Shown: positions 45,802 to 56,073, numbered from the stretch's first letter. The stretch: DNA of 64,000 nucleotides from Bacillota bacterium (GCA_030611385.1 JAUWPV010000005.1:25061-89060), one strand, 5' to 3'. Made by a program: numbers and translations. The notes: generated by a model not told the origin, from the letters alone.

Positions 45802-48189
45802 TTAGAGTTTAAGCAGAACGACGGTTACTCCCTCACCACCCTCCGCTGCGTTCCCACTGCGGAAGCTGTTAACAAGAGGATGCTCTTTTAAATAAATGCG
45901 CAACCCCTGTTTGAGTTTACCGGTGCCTTTTCCGTGAATAAGATCAACCTGGTTCAAACCAGCCCAGAGGGCGTTATCAAGAATCTTGTCGACCAGAGGC
46001 TGGGACTCTTCCAGGTTTAACCCACGTAAATCTATCGAATTACTTATAGCCATATCTTTCTTGACACTATAGCCACCACCGGCTGTATCTTTCTGATCGT
46101 TGTCTCTCTTCCGATCCTGTTTCTGATCTATTTTCAATTCATGAAAGGGCAGATGCACTTTCATTGAGCCTACCTGAACCAGCGCTTCACCGGTAGTTAA
46201 GGAAACTACTTTCCCCTTTTGCCTTAAACTGGGGATGTAAACAGGCTGACCGACTGTGAGATCCTCTCCGGTTAAACTGTAACCATCAAATTCTATTTCG
46301 TCATCGATTTCAAGATCCCGGCGGATCAGGTTCAGTTCCCGGCGGATATTTTCTGCACTGATTTCTGGTTTTTCAGTGCTGTCTCGCTTAATAGACCGCA
46401 GTTCTTTGATCAGTCTGTCGGTGGAATTTTTGGCCTGGCGGATCAACTGTCGCGCCTCTTCTCTTGCTTCCCTTAAAATATCTTCACGTCTTGCGCGCAG
46501 CAACTCACGCTCCTTTTCCAACTCATCCATTAATATTTCAGCCCGACTTCTTTCCATGGCTGCCTGACGACTGTCCCGGTGAAAACGATGTTGATCTTCA
46601 ACCAGGCTGGCAATAACCGATTCTACCTGATCATGGGAACGGTGAATAAAACTTTTTGCTTTCTCAAGAATCTGATGCGGCAGCCCTAATTGTTCGGCAA
46701 TATAAAACGCATTGCTCTGTCCCGGGATTCCCTGCAACAGCAGATAGGTGGGCGCAAGCGTGTCTGGATCAAATTCCATGGCTGCATTCTGCATTTTCTC
46801 CTGGACCTGTGCAAAAAGCTTAAGTTCATTAATATGAGTTGTTGCTACCGTCAGGGCACCTTTACGCGTAAGTTCTTCGAGAATTGCCATGGCCAGAGCT
46901 GAACCCTCCGAGGGATCTGTCCCCGCCCCCAGTTCATCAAAGAGAACAAGTGAACCGCGATCTGCATCCCTGACGATCTCGATAATATTTTTCATATGCC
47001 CTGAAAATGTGCTGAGTGATTGGGCAATACTCTGCTCATCGCCGATATCTGCCCTGATTTTATTAAAAACAGTTAGCCTTGTCTCTTTCCCGGCCGGCAA
47101 GTGCAGTCCGCTTTGAGCCATAACCGCCAGCAGGCCGATCGTCTTCAGAGAAACCGTTTTACCGCCGGTATTCGGACCGGTAATAACCAGGGTTTGCACC
47201 TGTTTACCCAGTTCTACAGACAGTGGGACCTTTTCGCCTGTTAAGAGGGGATGAACAGCGCTGTCGAGGCAATAAATCGGTTCATTCCCCGGGAGCAGCC
47301 ACGGATTACTGCCACCGGTGGTGAGGCTTAAACGACCACAGGCGGTAATAAAGTCGAGCTCGGCATATAATGATCTGTTTTGGCGCAAACTCTCTCCTGC
47401 GGCCGTTACCTGCCCGCTCAACTGATAAAGAATTCGCTCGATCTCCTGTTCTTCCTGACGCTGTAAGGCAGTAAGTTCATTCTGTATATGCACAACCGGC
47501 ATCGGCTCAATAAAGATAGTTGCCCCACTGGACGACTGATCATGGACAACCCCGTCAATATATTGTCTGTATTCCTGCTTAAACGGTAAAACATAGCGGC
47601 CGCTGCGAATTGTAACCAGCGCTTCCTGCAGATAGCGCCTGTAATTGGCACTGCGTATATATTCATCGAGTTTATCCTTGATTCTGTTTTGCAAAGAAAG
47701 CTTTTTACGGCGTAATGATGAAAGAGCAGGCGAGGCGCTGTCTAAGATATTGCCGTCCCGGTCAAGTGATCGTTCCAGTGAAGATCCCAGCGCCGGACAG
47801 GCGTTAATCTGTGCTGCCAGTTCATACATAAGCGGATAAAGCAAACTTTGATCCTTGTCCTTAAAAAATATCAGCCAGCGGTGAACGGCCTTGATAAACA
47901 TCATCACTGCTGCCAGTTCGGATCCCGATAGCAAAGCTCCTTTTGCCGCCCTTGACAACAGTGGTTTGATGTCTTCAACCTGAGTTGGGCTGAAAGCATT
48001 CTTTGAGCAGAGCAGCCGCCCTTCACTGGTTTCCCTTAGTTTTTTTTCAACAGCAGCAAAATCTGCATTGGGCGTTAATGTTTTTGCCATCTGTTCAGCC
48101 ATAGGGCTGACGGTCATCAGCACTAGTTGCTGCCGAATCTGATCGAACTCCAGTACTTTGATTTCTCGTTCAGTAATTACATCTGTCAA
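45802..48189 (-). CDS. mutS2: Endonuclease MutS2
   Basis: MutS-like ATPase that splits collided ribosomes or suppresses recombination. Length is 795 residues. The MutS core has Walker A LVITGPNTGGKTVSLKTIGLL near 335, Walker B SLVLFDELGAGTDPSEGSA near 415 and VATTHINELKLFA. There is no MutS I mismatch-recognition domain. The coiled coil spans about 520-630, then KOW-like SKVVSL-type sequence, then the C-terminal Smr nuclease domain with SNSIDLRGLNLEESQPL and VDLIHGKGTGKLKQGLRIYL (catalytic HGKG). It follows cvpA on the minus strand. Confidence 0.97.
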   Translation of the reverse strand: MTDVITEREIKVLEFDQIRQQLVLMTVSPMAEQMAKTLTPNADFAAVEKKLRETSEGRLLCSKNAFSPTQVEDIKPLLSRAAKGALLSGSELAAVMMFIKAVHRWLIFFKDKDQSLLYPLMYELAAQINACPALGSSLERSLDRDGNILDSASPALSSLRRKKLSLQNRIKDKLDEYIRSANYRRYLQEALVTIRSGRYVLPFKQEYRQYIDGVVHDQSSSGATIFIEPMPVVHIQNELTALQRQEEQEIERILYQLSGQVTAAGESLRQNRSLYAELDFITACGRLSLTTGGSNPWLLPGNEPIYCLDSAVHPLLTGEKVPLSVELGKQVQTLVITGPNTGGKTVSLKTIGLLAVMAQSGLHLPAGKETRLTVFNKIRADIGDEQSIAQSLSTFSGHMKNIIEIVRDADRGSLVLFDELGAGTDPSEGSALAMAILEELTRKGALTVATTHINELKLFAQVQEKMQNAAMEFDPDTLAPTYLLLQGIPGQSNAFYIAEQLGLPHQILEKAKSFIHRSHDQVESVIASLVEDQHRFHRDSRQAAMERSRAEILMDELEKERELLRARREDILREAREEARQLIRQAKNSTDRLIKELRSIKRDSTEKPEISAENIRRELNLIRRDLEIDDEIEFDGYSLTGEDLTVGQPVYIPSLRQKGKVVSLTTGEALVQVGSMKVHLPFHELKIDQKQDRKRDNDQKDTAGGGYSVKKDMAISNSIDLRGLNLEESQPLVDKILDNALWAGLNQVDLIHGKGTGKLKQGLRIYLKEHPLVNSFRSGNAAEGGEGVTVVLLKL

Positions 48190-48249
48190 ATGTTTCTCTC
48201 TCCGATCAAAACTTATTTCCGCCAGCTCTAACTCGCAACATTATCAATA

Positions 48250-48258
48250 ATTATACCA
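48250..48258 (-). promoter_or_regulatory. Candidate extended -10 promoter of mutS2
   Basis: On the minus strand TGGTATAAT, an extended consensus -10, about 60 bases before mutS2. The -35 is not convincing. The 230-base gap to cvpA has no hairpin that I trust. Confidence 0.5.
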
Positions 48259-48419
48259 GAAACTAACCCGCATCTAGCTCACGACAGGGGTAGCAGTAGA
48301 TGAAAATGCCAATCTTCTCTGTTGACTCTTTAATTTTTGATTATAAAAAAAGCCAGCATCTCCCGGTGGTTTTCGGCCCCAAAGCCCAAATAAAGATTAC
48401 CGGTTGATACCAGCTTCTA

Positions 48420-48989
48420 CTAACTTCTCAGACTTAGATAAAAATTGATAGCCATTTCTTTCAGCTCTTCAGCAATCGGTGTTAAATAATGTTCGGCAAG
48501 GGTAGCTGCTTCCGATGATTCAAGGGCATCAACAAAGAGCTGAAGCGGAATCAACGAAACAGCAGCTATAATGATATAAACAAAGACCGCCCCGATAGCT
48601 GCGCCAAAAAAAGCACCGCCAATACGGTTAAAAAAACCGATCACCGGAATACGGTTAACCCACTTGAAACCACCAGAAAAAATACGAAAAGCAATGCTTA
48701 ACAATAAAAATAGTAGTAAGAAAGCAATCACTCCGGCAACCAACTGAGGCGCTTTCTCAAAAGCCATATCAATACCAATCGTTTGCATTACATCGTGGTA
48801 GGGAATAAGATCTTCTGGATTTATATATTTAGCCAATGATTCACAGAAATAACGGCTGCCCCAAAAGGATAAAATTATGATTACAACGAAGCCGACAATA
48901 TCAAATAGTTGTCTGACCAACCCGTGTGCAAAGCCATTGATAATATGCAAAATCATAACACCAAGTAATAAGATATCAAACCAGCTCAT
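48420..48989 (-). CDS. cvpA: CvpA family membrane protein
   Basis: Membrane protein of the colicin V production family, implicated in envelope stability. Start taken at ATG 48989 (GAGGGG upstream): MSWFDILLLGVMILHIINGF, giving 189 residues. Four hydrophobic segments at about 5-25, 30-48, 75-95 and 115-140 (FGAAIGAVFVYIIIAAVSLI). It overlaps zapA by 14 bases, which indicates coupling. The gene series pheT-zapA-cvpA-mutS2 is typical of Firmicutes. Confidence 0.9.
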   Translation of the reverse strand: MSWFDILLLGVMILHIINGFAHGLVRQLFDIVGFVVIIILSFWGSRYFCESLAKYINPEDLIPYHDVMQTIGIDMAFEKAPQLVAGVIAFLLLFLLLSIAFRIFSGGFKWVNRIPVIGFFNRIGGAFFGAAIGAVFVYIIIAAVSLIPLQLFVDALESSEAATLAEHYLTPIAEELKEMAINFYLSLRS

Positions 48990-49251
48990 CTTCAACCCCT
49001 CGCTCTCTTTGGTTACCTGAATACAAAGTCTTTTCTTCTTTAAGTTTGAGTAGTTCATCGGCAAGATTAAGGGCGGCTAAAACAGCGATTTTGTACTTGC
49101 TCATCTGGATATTCTTTTCGGATAAAGTCCTCATCAACCGATCGAGGTAGTGTCCCACTTTATGCATATCATCGGAGGTAGCAGAGCCCCTGAGAATATA
49201 TTCTTCTCCCATGATGATCACAGTGACCCGGCTTTTCTCTTTATCCGACAT
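48976..49251 (-). CDS. zapA: Cell division protein ZapA
   Basis: Promotes FtsZ bundling at mid-cell. Length is 91 residues; SRVTVIIMGEEYILRGSATSDDMHKVG is the N-terminal head and the C-terminal half is a coiled coil (KIAVLAALNLADELLKLKEE), the ZapA layout. It lies downstream of pheT. Confidence 0.92.
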   Translation of the reverse strand: MSDKEKSRVTVIIMGEEYILRGSATSDDMHKVGHYLDRLMRTLSEKNIQMSKYKIAVLAALNLADELLKLKEEKTLYSGNQRERGVEDELV

Positions 49252-49327
49252 ACCTTCGCCTGCCTTCCTGTCTACGGGAAGCTATTGGCACCATAATTCG
49301 AGATCATGGAGCAGATATCCTGCTTGT

Positions 49328-51739
49328 TTAACTGCGTAAAACTGCACCAAGATCAAATAGGGCTTTTTCAATATTCTTCTGGGCACTGTTTACCTCAGCG
49401 TCAGTAAGAGTACCTTCTTCAGACCGGAAGGTGATGGAGTAAGCCAGACTACGCTTGCCTTCAGGGATTTGCCTGCCTTCATAAAGATCAAATAACTTTA
49501 CCTGGTTGACAAGGCCTCCTCCGGCTTCCTTAATCGTCTCTCCCAGCTGAGACGCTGATATTTTCCGGGGAATCACTACAGCAATATCCCGATTGACCAC
49601 CGGGTAGCGGGATAACGATGAGACCCTTGGTACAAGGTTTGCCTGTTTTCCCAGGATCGCCAGATCAATTTCACAAACCGTAACCGGCTGGTTAACTCCC
49701 CAGGCTTCGGCTACTTCGGGATGAAGCTGCCCCAGGAAACCAAGCTCTTCTCCACCAGACATAATCACGGCACTGCGCGTCGGATGGGTAAAAGGCATTG
49801 CCGCCGGAATAAAATCGACTGACTCAATCTGAAGTCTGCTGAATAAGAATTCCAGTGTTCCTTTGATAGTGAAAAAATCCGCTTCCCGGGAAGGCGAGAT
49901 CCAATTAGGATCCAGAATCTGGCCGGTTACAGCGAGGGCCAGCTTTACCTTTTCCACTGGTAGTTTTTCCAAAGGCAGCGAATCGGCCTCATAGATTGAA
50001 CCGATCTCACAGATCATCTGGTTAAGTTCACGATAACTGAAGTTGTGCTGGATCACTTTGAGTAATCCAGTCAGCAAAGTTGTCCGCATGACTGCCTGCT
50101 CCTCCGAAAATGGGTTAAGGACAGGAATAGCCTGCAATCTACGGTCGTTTTCAGGCAGCCTGAGTCTAAACAGGCTGGACGGGTTAATAAAAGAATAGGT
50201 GATACACTCATAAAAGCCACAGGAAACAGCGATCTCCCTGACCAGGTTTTGCAGTCTTTGTTCTCTCGTTTCCCGGTTTTCGAGCAGCTTTCCCCGGGGT
50301 AGCGTGATCGGTATCTTATCATAACCGTAAAGCCGGGCGACCTCTTCGATAATATCTTCTTCCAAAACCAGATCTGCCCGCCGTACAGGCACGGTTACAT
50401 TCAAAAGACCGTTTTCCTCTTGCTGAACAGAAAAACCGAGGCGGGAGAGGATAGCAGTAATCTCATCTGTCGGGATAGTCAATCCCAGTATTTCATTGAT
50501 CCGCTCGGGTTTGGCAGAAATCCGACGTGGTTGGCTGATAGACATATTTTGATCGATCAAACCCCGTAAGACCTTACCTCCAGTCAGATTGCTTATGAGC
50601 AGAGCGGCCCTGTCCTGGGCCCAGATCACTGCTTCCGGATTAACACCTTTTTCAAAACGCTGCGAGGCTTCTGAAGAAAGATTATAGCGTCGAGCTGTGC
50701 GCCGAATGTTGATCGGGTTAAAACCAGCTGCTTCTATAAGCACCTCCTGTGTACTAGCGGTAATTTCGGTATCTTTGCCGCCCATAACCCCGGCAAGCCC
50801 CACCGGAACAGCCCCATCGGCGATCACGAGTATTTCCGGATCTAGTTCCCGTTCAACACCATCCAGAGTAACCAGCCTCTCACCGGCGCGGGCCCTGCGA
50901 ACCACAATTTCGCTGTTTTTAAGCTGCTTCAAATCAAAGGCGTGCAGCGGTTGCCCAAATTCCCACATTACATAATTACTAATATCGACTACATTACTAA
51001 TTGGCCGGATACCCGCTTTTAGCAGTCTGATCTGCATCCATAAAGGAGATTTTTCGATAATTATATCCTGGACAGCACGGGCTGTATAGCGCGAGCAAAG
51101 ATCGGCATCCTCTACCGAAATCTTAATAATTTTATTGATATCTCGCTCCATTTCCTGCGGAGTAAGTGGAGGCATTTTTACCGGCCTCCCGGTCAGGGCG
51201 GCAACTTCATAGGCAACTCCAATCATAGAAAGACAGTCGGCCCGGTTAGGAGTCAGTTCAAGATATAATATGCGATCGTCAAAGCCTAAAATCTCATCTA
51301 CCGATTCACCGATCACTGCGGTTCCTTCCAGGATCAAAATTTCATCCTCCGCATCGAGTTCCAAACCCAGTTCCCTGGCTGAACAGAGCATCCCGGAAGA
51401 TGAAGCGCCATAGATAACCGCTTCTTTAATCAGGCGCGAGCCCGGCAGTTTAGAGCCGGGTTTGGCAACGGCTACTTTGTCGCCGACCTGCATATTCTTC
51501 GCTCCGCAAACAATTTTTAAAACATTCGTCCCGACATCCGCTTCAACCAGAGTAAGATTGCTTCTACCCGGGTGAGGCTCCAGCGAGTTTACCTTCCCAA
51601 CCACTACACCCGGCAGGGATGGTCCGAAAACTTCTAAGGCGCCCACTTCAACTCCCGAGAGTGTGAGTCTTTCGGCCAGTTCATCAGCAGAAATACCCGG
51701 GTCAATATAATCTAAAAGCCAATTATATGAAACATACAT
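49328..51739 (-). CDS. pheT: Phenylalanyl-tRNA synthetase beta subunit
   Basis: Forms the alpha2-beta2 enzyme with PheS. I start at ATG 51739 (GGAGG ten bases upstream; MYVSYNWLLDYID), giving 803 residues. The N-terminal EMAP-like tRNA-binding domain has VVVGKVNSLEPHPGRSNLTL near 45. B3/B4 editing domain near 200-400, B5 near 405-480, the catalytic-like core, and the C-terminal anticodon-binding FDX-ACB domain (SLSRYPVVNRDIAVVI) follow. It is 96 bases after pheS. Confidence 0.97.
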   Translation of the reverse strand: MYVSYNWLLDYIDPGISADELAERLTLSGVEVGALEVFGPSLPGVVVGKVNSLEPHPGRSNLTLVEADVGTNVLKIVCGAKNMQVGDKVAVAKPGSKLPGSRLIKEAVIYGASSSGMLCSARELGLELDAEDEILILEGTAVIGESVDEILGFDDRILYLELTPNRADCLSMIGVAYEVAALTGRPVKMPPLTPQEMERDINKIIKISVEDADLCSRYTARAVQDIIIEKSPLWMQIRLLKAGIRPISNVVDISNYVMWEFGQPLHAFDLKQLKNSEIVVRRARAGERLVTLDGVERELDPEILVIADGAVPVGLAGVMGGKDTEITASTQEVLIEAAGFNPINIRRTARRYNLSSEASQRFEKGVNPEAVIWAQDRAALLISNLTGGKVLRGLIDQNMSISQPRRISAKPERINEILGLTIPTDEITAILSRLGFSVQQEENGLLNVTVPVRRADLVLEEDIIEEVARLYGYDKIPITLPRGKLLENRETREQRLQNLVREIAVSCGFYECITYSFINPSSLFRLRLPENDRRLQAIPVLNPFSEEQAVMRTTLLTGLLKVIQHNFSYRELNQMICEIGSIYEADSLPLEKLPVEKVKLALAVTGQILDPNWISPSREADFFTIKGTLEFLFSRLQIESVDFIPAAMPFTHPTRSAVIMSGGEELGFLGQLHPEVAEAWGVNQPVTVCEIDLAILGKQANLVPRVSSLSRYPVVNRDIAVVIPRKISASQLGETIKEAGGGLVNQVKLFDLYEGRQIPEGKRSLAYSITFRSEEGTLTDAEVNSAQKNIEKALFDLGAVLRS

Positions 51740-51834
51740 CTTTGTATATCCTCCAATCAGCAATCACTCATTTAACCGGATCTGATCATTTATTCTGATC
51801 ACTGAATCCTGACCAGCGTCGCCTGTGTCTGTAT

Positions 51835-52860
51835 TTATCCGAACTGCTTTAGGAAACGCAGATCGTTGGAAAAAAAGAGGCGAAGATCACTAACACCATA
51901 TTTGAGCATTGCAATCCGTTCCACTCCCATTCCGAAAGCAAAGCCGGTTACTTCCCGTGGATTATAACCGGACACTTCCAACACCCGCGGATGGACCATG
52001 CCTGAACCCAATATCTCCAACCAGCCGGTATTGCTGCAAACACGGCATCCTTTACCGCCACACATAACACATAATATATCAACTTCCGCACTTGGCTCTG
52101 TAAACGGAAAATAGCTGGGCCGCAAGCGGATTTTTTGGTCAGAACCGAACATTTCCCGGGCAAAAAGCAGTAAGGTGCCCTTTAGATCGGCAAAAGTGAT
52201 ATCCCGATCAACAACCAGACCTTCAACCTGGTGAAACATCGGCGAGTGAGTGGCATCGTCGTCACGTCGGTAAACCTTACCTGGTGCAATTATACGGACC
52301 GGAAGATTTGGAGCCAACTTCTCCATAACTCTGATCTGAACCGGAGAAGTGTGTGTCCGCAATAATAATTGTGGGTTGAGGTAAAATGAATCCTGCATAT
52401 CCCTGGCCGGGTGATCAGCCGGAATATTCAGGGCTTCAAAATTATAGTAATCACTTTCTATATCCGGTCCATAAGCTACCTGGAATCCGAGGCCATAGAA
52501 GATTTCTTTAATTTCCTCTATGATTATAGTCAGGGGATGCTTCTGCCCTGAGTCGATCGGCCTGCCGGGGAGAGTAACATCGATACGCTCCTGCTCCCAT
52601 TGTCCCGCTTTGACAAGATCCCGCAGCGAGCTTTCTTTAAGTTCAATGACCCTTTCCAGTTCTTCTCTTAAAATATTAGCTTCCCGACCTAATCCAGGTC
52701 GCTCTTCCGGGGCCACAGTTCCCAGGCTGCGCAAAAGAGCGGTAAGCGCACCCTTCTTACCCAAAAGTTTAACCTTGATCTCCTTCAATTCGGCCAGATT
52801 ATTAACTCCGGCAATGCTCTGACGCGACTGATCTTCAAGTTCCTTTAATTTTTTTAACAA
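51835..52860 (-). CDS. pheS: Phenylalanyl-tRNA synthetase alpha subunit
   Basis: Catalytic subunit. Length is 341 residues. The N-terminal coiled coil (1-90) is followed by the class II core: [44 protein letters not shown] near 145, [11 protein letters not shown] (motif 2 region), [20 protein letters not shown] and [14 protein letters not shown] (motif 3). It is preceded by a T-box leader, so expression should rise when tRNA-Phe is uncharged. Confidence 0.98.
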   Translation of the reverse strand: MLKKLKELEDQSRQSIAGVNNLAELKEIKVKLLGKKGALTALLRSLGTVAPEERPGLGREANILREELERVIELKESSLRDLVKAGQWEQERIDVTLPGRPIDSGQKHPLTIIIEEIKEIFYGLGFQVAYGPDIESDYYNFEALNIPADHPARDMQDSFYLNPQLLLRTHTSPVQIRVMEKLAPNLPVRIIAPGKVYRRDDDATHSPMFHQVEGLVVDRDITFADLKGTLLLFAREMFGSDQKIRLRPSYFPFTEPSAEVDILCVMCGGKGCRVCSNTGWLEILGSGMVHPRVLEVSGYNPREVTGFAFGMGVERIAMLKYGVSDLRLFFSNDLRFLKQFG

Positions 52861-52881
52861 ATCTAAACACCTCCGGAAAAT

Positions 52882-53140
52882 AAAAAACCCTCTTAGAAGA
52901 GGGACGAAAGGTTACCTTCCGCGGCACCACCCATCTTAGCCACCGCTGACTCACTTAATATCGCTAACGGGATTACCGTCACCAACCTACCAGACCATAC
53001 GACCATGGCCCTTCAGTGGGAAGTTCCGGAGTGAATTTCTGCAGGCAACGCCGGGACAGCTCGCAATCAAGGCTAATCCTCCCTGGTCGGCGTTTATTCC
53101 TACTTACTTATCTCCTTCATTACCTTGACTATTCATGTTG
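52882..53140 (-). promoter_or_regulatory. T-box leader of pheST
   Basis: The minus strand carries the T-box sequence GGGTGGTGCCGCGG (52919-52932), followed by an intrinsic terminator CCCTCTT/AAGAGGG with TTTTTT (52882-52903). Upstream, about 200 bases fold as stem I-like sequence, with a candidate Phe specifier TTC at 53033-53035 (AAATTCACTCC). Established T-box logic: an uncharged tRNA acceptor end pairs with the TGGTGCC-region bulge and prevents termination. The specifier call is mine and less certain. Confidence 0.93.
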
Positions 53141-53145
53141 ATTGC

Positions 53146-53174
53146 ATTATAGCATCTGCAGTCATACTCTTCAA
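53146..53174 (-). promoter_or_regulatory. Promoter of the pheST leader
   Basis: On the minus strand TTGAAG (53169-53174), 17-base spacer, TATAAT (53146-53151). Its -35 overlaps the last codon and stop of the upstream methyltransferase gene (stop at 53171). Confidence 0.85.
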
Positions 53175-53980
53175 GACTTGCGAATGCTGCGCTGACGAAT
53201 AACCTCATATAGAATCACCCCGGTGGCGACGGCTGCATTCAAGGAGTCGATTGATCCAACCAGTGGTATTGATACATTAAAATCAACAGCTTCTTGCAGT
53301 TGCTCAGAGATACCATCTGTTTCGTTACCGATAATCAGGGCTGTTGGTTTGCTGTAATCCACCGACCAGTAGCAAAGATTTGATTGGGCACTGCCGGCAA
53401 TCAATTGCATGCCACTTTTCCGGAGAGTTTTGATCAGAGAACCGGGGTCGCGGGTTAACTCAAGGGAAAGGCTAAAAATATTTCCGGTAGTTGCTCTTAA
53501 AACCTTGGGGCTAAAGGGATCTACGCTACCAGAGGTGTAATAGACCAGGTCCACACCGGCCGCCGCCGAAGTGCGGATAATTGTACCCATATTACCAGGA
53601 TCCTGCAGCCTGTCGAGGATTAGAATTAAATCCGGCATCGTTTTTAATGGTTGTATAGTCTTTTCACTGCTATAAGGCAAAATAGCCGCTACTGCCTGGG
53701 GGGTTTCCGTATCGGCAATACTTTTGAAAACTGACTCAGGCAGGATGAGCTGTTTGACTACAGGCGGCAACTTGTCCAGCCAATCTCCGCCACCGCTGTC
53801 ATAATACTCCTGCGTAAAAAAAACCGCCAGGGGGATCAATCCGGCCTTTAAAGCTTCTCTGACCAGATTCGGTCCTTCCAGGGCAATTTTTTGAGCAATC
53901 TGCCGGTAGCGGCGACTTTTCAGCAGTTTAATATATTCTCTAAGCAGCGGATTGCGAGGACTGCTCACACGTGTTGCCAT
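53171..53980 (-). CDS. TrmH-family (SpoU) RNA 2'-O-methyltransferase
   Basis: Methylates ribose in rRNA or tRNA, exact site unknown. Length is 269 residues. An N-terminal substrate-binding domain (RYRQIAQKIALEGPNLVREAL) precedes the SPOUT knot: LILILDRLQDPGNMGTIIRTSAAAG near 120, LIIGNETDGISEQL near 215 and SLNAAVATGVILYEV. Relatives next to pheS in Bacillus (YsgA-type) support the identification. It starts 3 bases after ktrA stops. Confidence 0.92.
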   Translation of the reverse strand: MATRVSSPRNPLLREYIKLLKSRRYRQIAQKIALEGPNLVREALKAGLIPLAVFFTQEYYDSGGGDWLDKLPPVVKQLILPESVFKSIADTETPQAVAAILPYSSEKTIQPLKTMPDLILILDRLQDPGNMGTIIRTSAAAGVDLVYYTSGSVDPFSPKVLRATTGNIFSLSLELTRDPGSLIKTLRKSGMQLIAGSAQSNLCYWSVDYSKPTALIIGNETDGISEQLQEAVDFNVSIPLVGSIDSLNAAVATGVILYEVIRQRSIRKS

Positions 53981-53983
53981 CAG

Positions 53984-54640
53984 CTAAATCCACTTCAACT
54001 TTTTCAAGTGTTTATTTTCGCCGATTGCCACAATTATATCCTCGGTTTCAATAATATCATCGGCAACCGGAGAAATATTGGTTTTACTACCGTTATTCCG
54101 GCGTAAGGCAATAATGCTAATTCCAAAGCGGGCCCGTATATTGAGTTCCATCAACGATTTGCCGACCATTTCTTTCGGCGCCATCACTTCAACAACACTG
54201 TAATCATCCGACAACTCAATCAAGTCAATCATTGTTGGGGCAATTAGACTATGCGCCAATTTTTGGCCGGTATCCCGTTCCGGAAATACTACCTGGTTTA
54301 CCCCGATTTTCTTGAGGACTTTACCGTGGAGTTCAGTCTGAGCCTTAGCGATAATATGTTTAGCTCCCAATTCGATCAGGAGAATCGCCGCCATAATACT
54401 GGTCTGCACATCAAACCCGATCGCCAGAACCACAGCATCGAAACCCTTGATGTCAAGTGCCTTCAGACAAACTTCGGAAGCAGCGTCTGCTTTGACTGCA
54501 TTTGTAACTTCACTGCTGATCTGCTGAACCAGAGTTTCATCATTATCTACAACCATGACATCGTGCCCCAGGCCATAGATCGTTTTGGCCACACTTGATC
54601 CGAAACGACCGGCACCAATCACTAAAATTTGTTTACTCAT
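53984..54640 (-). CDS. Potassium uptake regulatory subunit KtrA/TrkA-type
   Basis: Cytosolic RCK ring subunit that gates the membrane channel in response to ATP/ADP or NAD. Length is 218 residues, a single RCK_N/RCK_C unit like KtrA. The Rossmann motif is ILVIGAGRFGSSVAKTIYGLG; the RCK_C domain has MVGKSLMELNIRARFGISIIALRR near 165. It is downstream of the KtrB/TrkH-like gene. Confidence 0.93.
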   Translation of the reverse strand: MSKQILVIGAGRFGSSVAKTIYGLGHDVMVVDNDETLVQQISSEVTNAVKADAASEVCLKALDIKGFDAVVLAIGFDVQTSIMAAILLIELGAKHIIAKAQTELHGKVLKKIGVNQVVFPERDTGQKLAHSLIAPTMIDLIELSDDYSVVEVMAPKEMVGKSLMELNIRARFGISIIALRRNNGSKTNISPVADDIIETEDIIVAIGENKHLKKLKWI

Positions 54641-54679
54641 AATTAAGCCTCCTGAAATGCTATAACGTTATTATCTGCT

Positions 54680-56014
54680 CTATCCGAGCATCAAGTGCTC
54701 TTCAGGATACTGCAATACATCATCGGCCTTTTTGCGGGCCAGTGCGACAAGTAAGGTCAGTGGGCCGACTCTTCCGCCAAACATGGTTATAATCAGGGCA
54801 ATCTTGCTGGGGCTGCTCAATTCCGGTGTAATTCCGGTAGAAAGCCCAACTGTGCCGAAAGCAGAAAATGCTTCAAATAGTAATGAGAGAAAATCATAAT
54901 CTTCGAACAGAGTCAAAATAAAGGTGGTTATAAAAATCAACGCTGTGGCCGCACTGATGATTGATACTGCTTTCATAATCTGCGGCAATGGAAACCGCCT
55001 TCGAAAAACAACCGGCTCGTGACGCCCCCAAATCATGCTAATAAAAGTAATCAGCACAATGCCAAAAGTAGTCGTTTTTACCCCGCCTCCCGTTGAAGTG
55101 GGAGAAGCACCGATAAACATAAGGGCCATCAAAATAACCATAGTTGAATAGTTTAGTGATCCAGTATTTAATATACTAAAACCGGCAGTACGCGGTGTGG
55201 CGGCAGTAAAAAAAGCGGTAAATACTTTTGCTCCGCCGGATAAACCACCCATGGTTGCCGGGTTATTATATTCCAAAAGCAAGACCAGAGCTGTTCCGCT
55301 TAATAGTAAAAGGGAAGTGATAATTAAAACAAAACGGCTGTGTAAAGAAAGACGACTGCGAAAACGAAAATATTTGGTCAGTTCCAGAATTACCGTGAAT
55401 CCGAGACCTCCAATAATAAAGAGGGTCATAATTGTCCCGTTGACAAGGTAATCTGTGGGGGAACGGGTAAGGCTGCTAAAGTTGCCAAAAAGATCAAAAC
55501 CGGCATTGCCGAAAGCTGATATGGCATGAAAAAGAGCGACAAACATGCCCCGTCCATAACCAAACAGCGGTACAAACCGGAAACTGAGCAGGATTGACCC
55601 GATTATGATAAATAATATAGCCATACGGGCCACAGTTTTAACCAGCGGCACTAAACCGGCTAGTGATTCCTGATTCAAGGCTTCTTTAACGACAAGACGA
55701 TCCCGCAAAGATATGCGCCGCCCAAGAAATATAAACACCAAGGTCGTCATGGTCATAAACCCAAGGGAACCGATAAAGATCAAAATCATTATTATGCTCT
55801 GCCCCAGTGGTGTAAAGAATGTTCCAGTGTCAACAACAACCAATCCGGTTACGCAAACAGCGGAAGCAGCAGTAAATAATGCATCAAGATAAGCCATATC
55901 AACGCCTTCATGCATCGGGGGTAAACTGAGCAGCAGCGACCCGGTTAGAATAACTCCCAGAAAACCGATAGCCATAGCACGAGCCGGGTTTAACTGTAAT
56001 CGCCTGCTTTGCAA
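54680..56014 (-). CDS. Potassium uptake channel subunit KtrB/TrkH-type
   Basis: Membrane pore for K+ (or Na+/K+) uptake. Length is 444 residues with four M1-P-M2-like repeats. Filter-like segments include FTAASAVCVTGLVVVDTGTFF near 48, SAFGNAGFDLFGNF near 168, TPRTAGFSILNTGS near 275 and FSAFGTVGLSTGITPEL near 385, each with the conserved glycine. It pairs with the KtrA-like gene. Confidence 0.93.
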   Translation of the reverse strand: MQSRRLQLNPARAMAIGFLGVILTGSLLLSLPPMHEGVDMAYLDALFTAASAVCVTGLVVVDTGTFFTPLGQSIIMILIFIGSLGFMTMTTLVFIFLGRRISLRDRLVVKEALNQESLAGLVPLVKTVARMAILFIIIGSILLSFRFVPLFGYGRGMFVALFHAISAFGNAGFDLFGNFSSLTRSPTDYLVNGTIMTLFIIGGLGFTVILELTKYFRFRSRLSLHSRFVLIITSLLLLSGTALVLLLEYNNPATMGGLSGGAKVFTAFFTAATPRTAGFSILNTGSLNYSTMVILMALMFIGASPTSTGGGVKTTTFGIVLITFISMIWGRHEPVVFRRRFPLPQIMKAVSIISAATALIFITTFILTLFEDYDFLSLLFEAFSAFGTVGLSTGITPELSSPSKIALIITMFGGRVGPLTLLVALARKKADDVLQYPEEHLMLG

Positions 56015-56073
56015 AAATGATCATCTCCAAATGGAGCTTAAGGTATACCGATATTGATTTGAAATAGCTAACT

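Noticed and set aside
48190-48419. Riboswitch or gene in the mutS2-cvpA gap
   Set aside because: Apart from a possible -10 element there is no conserved structure or ORF I can support.
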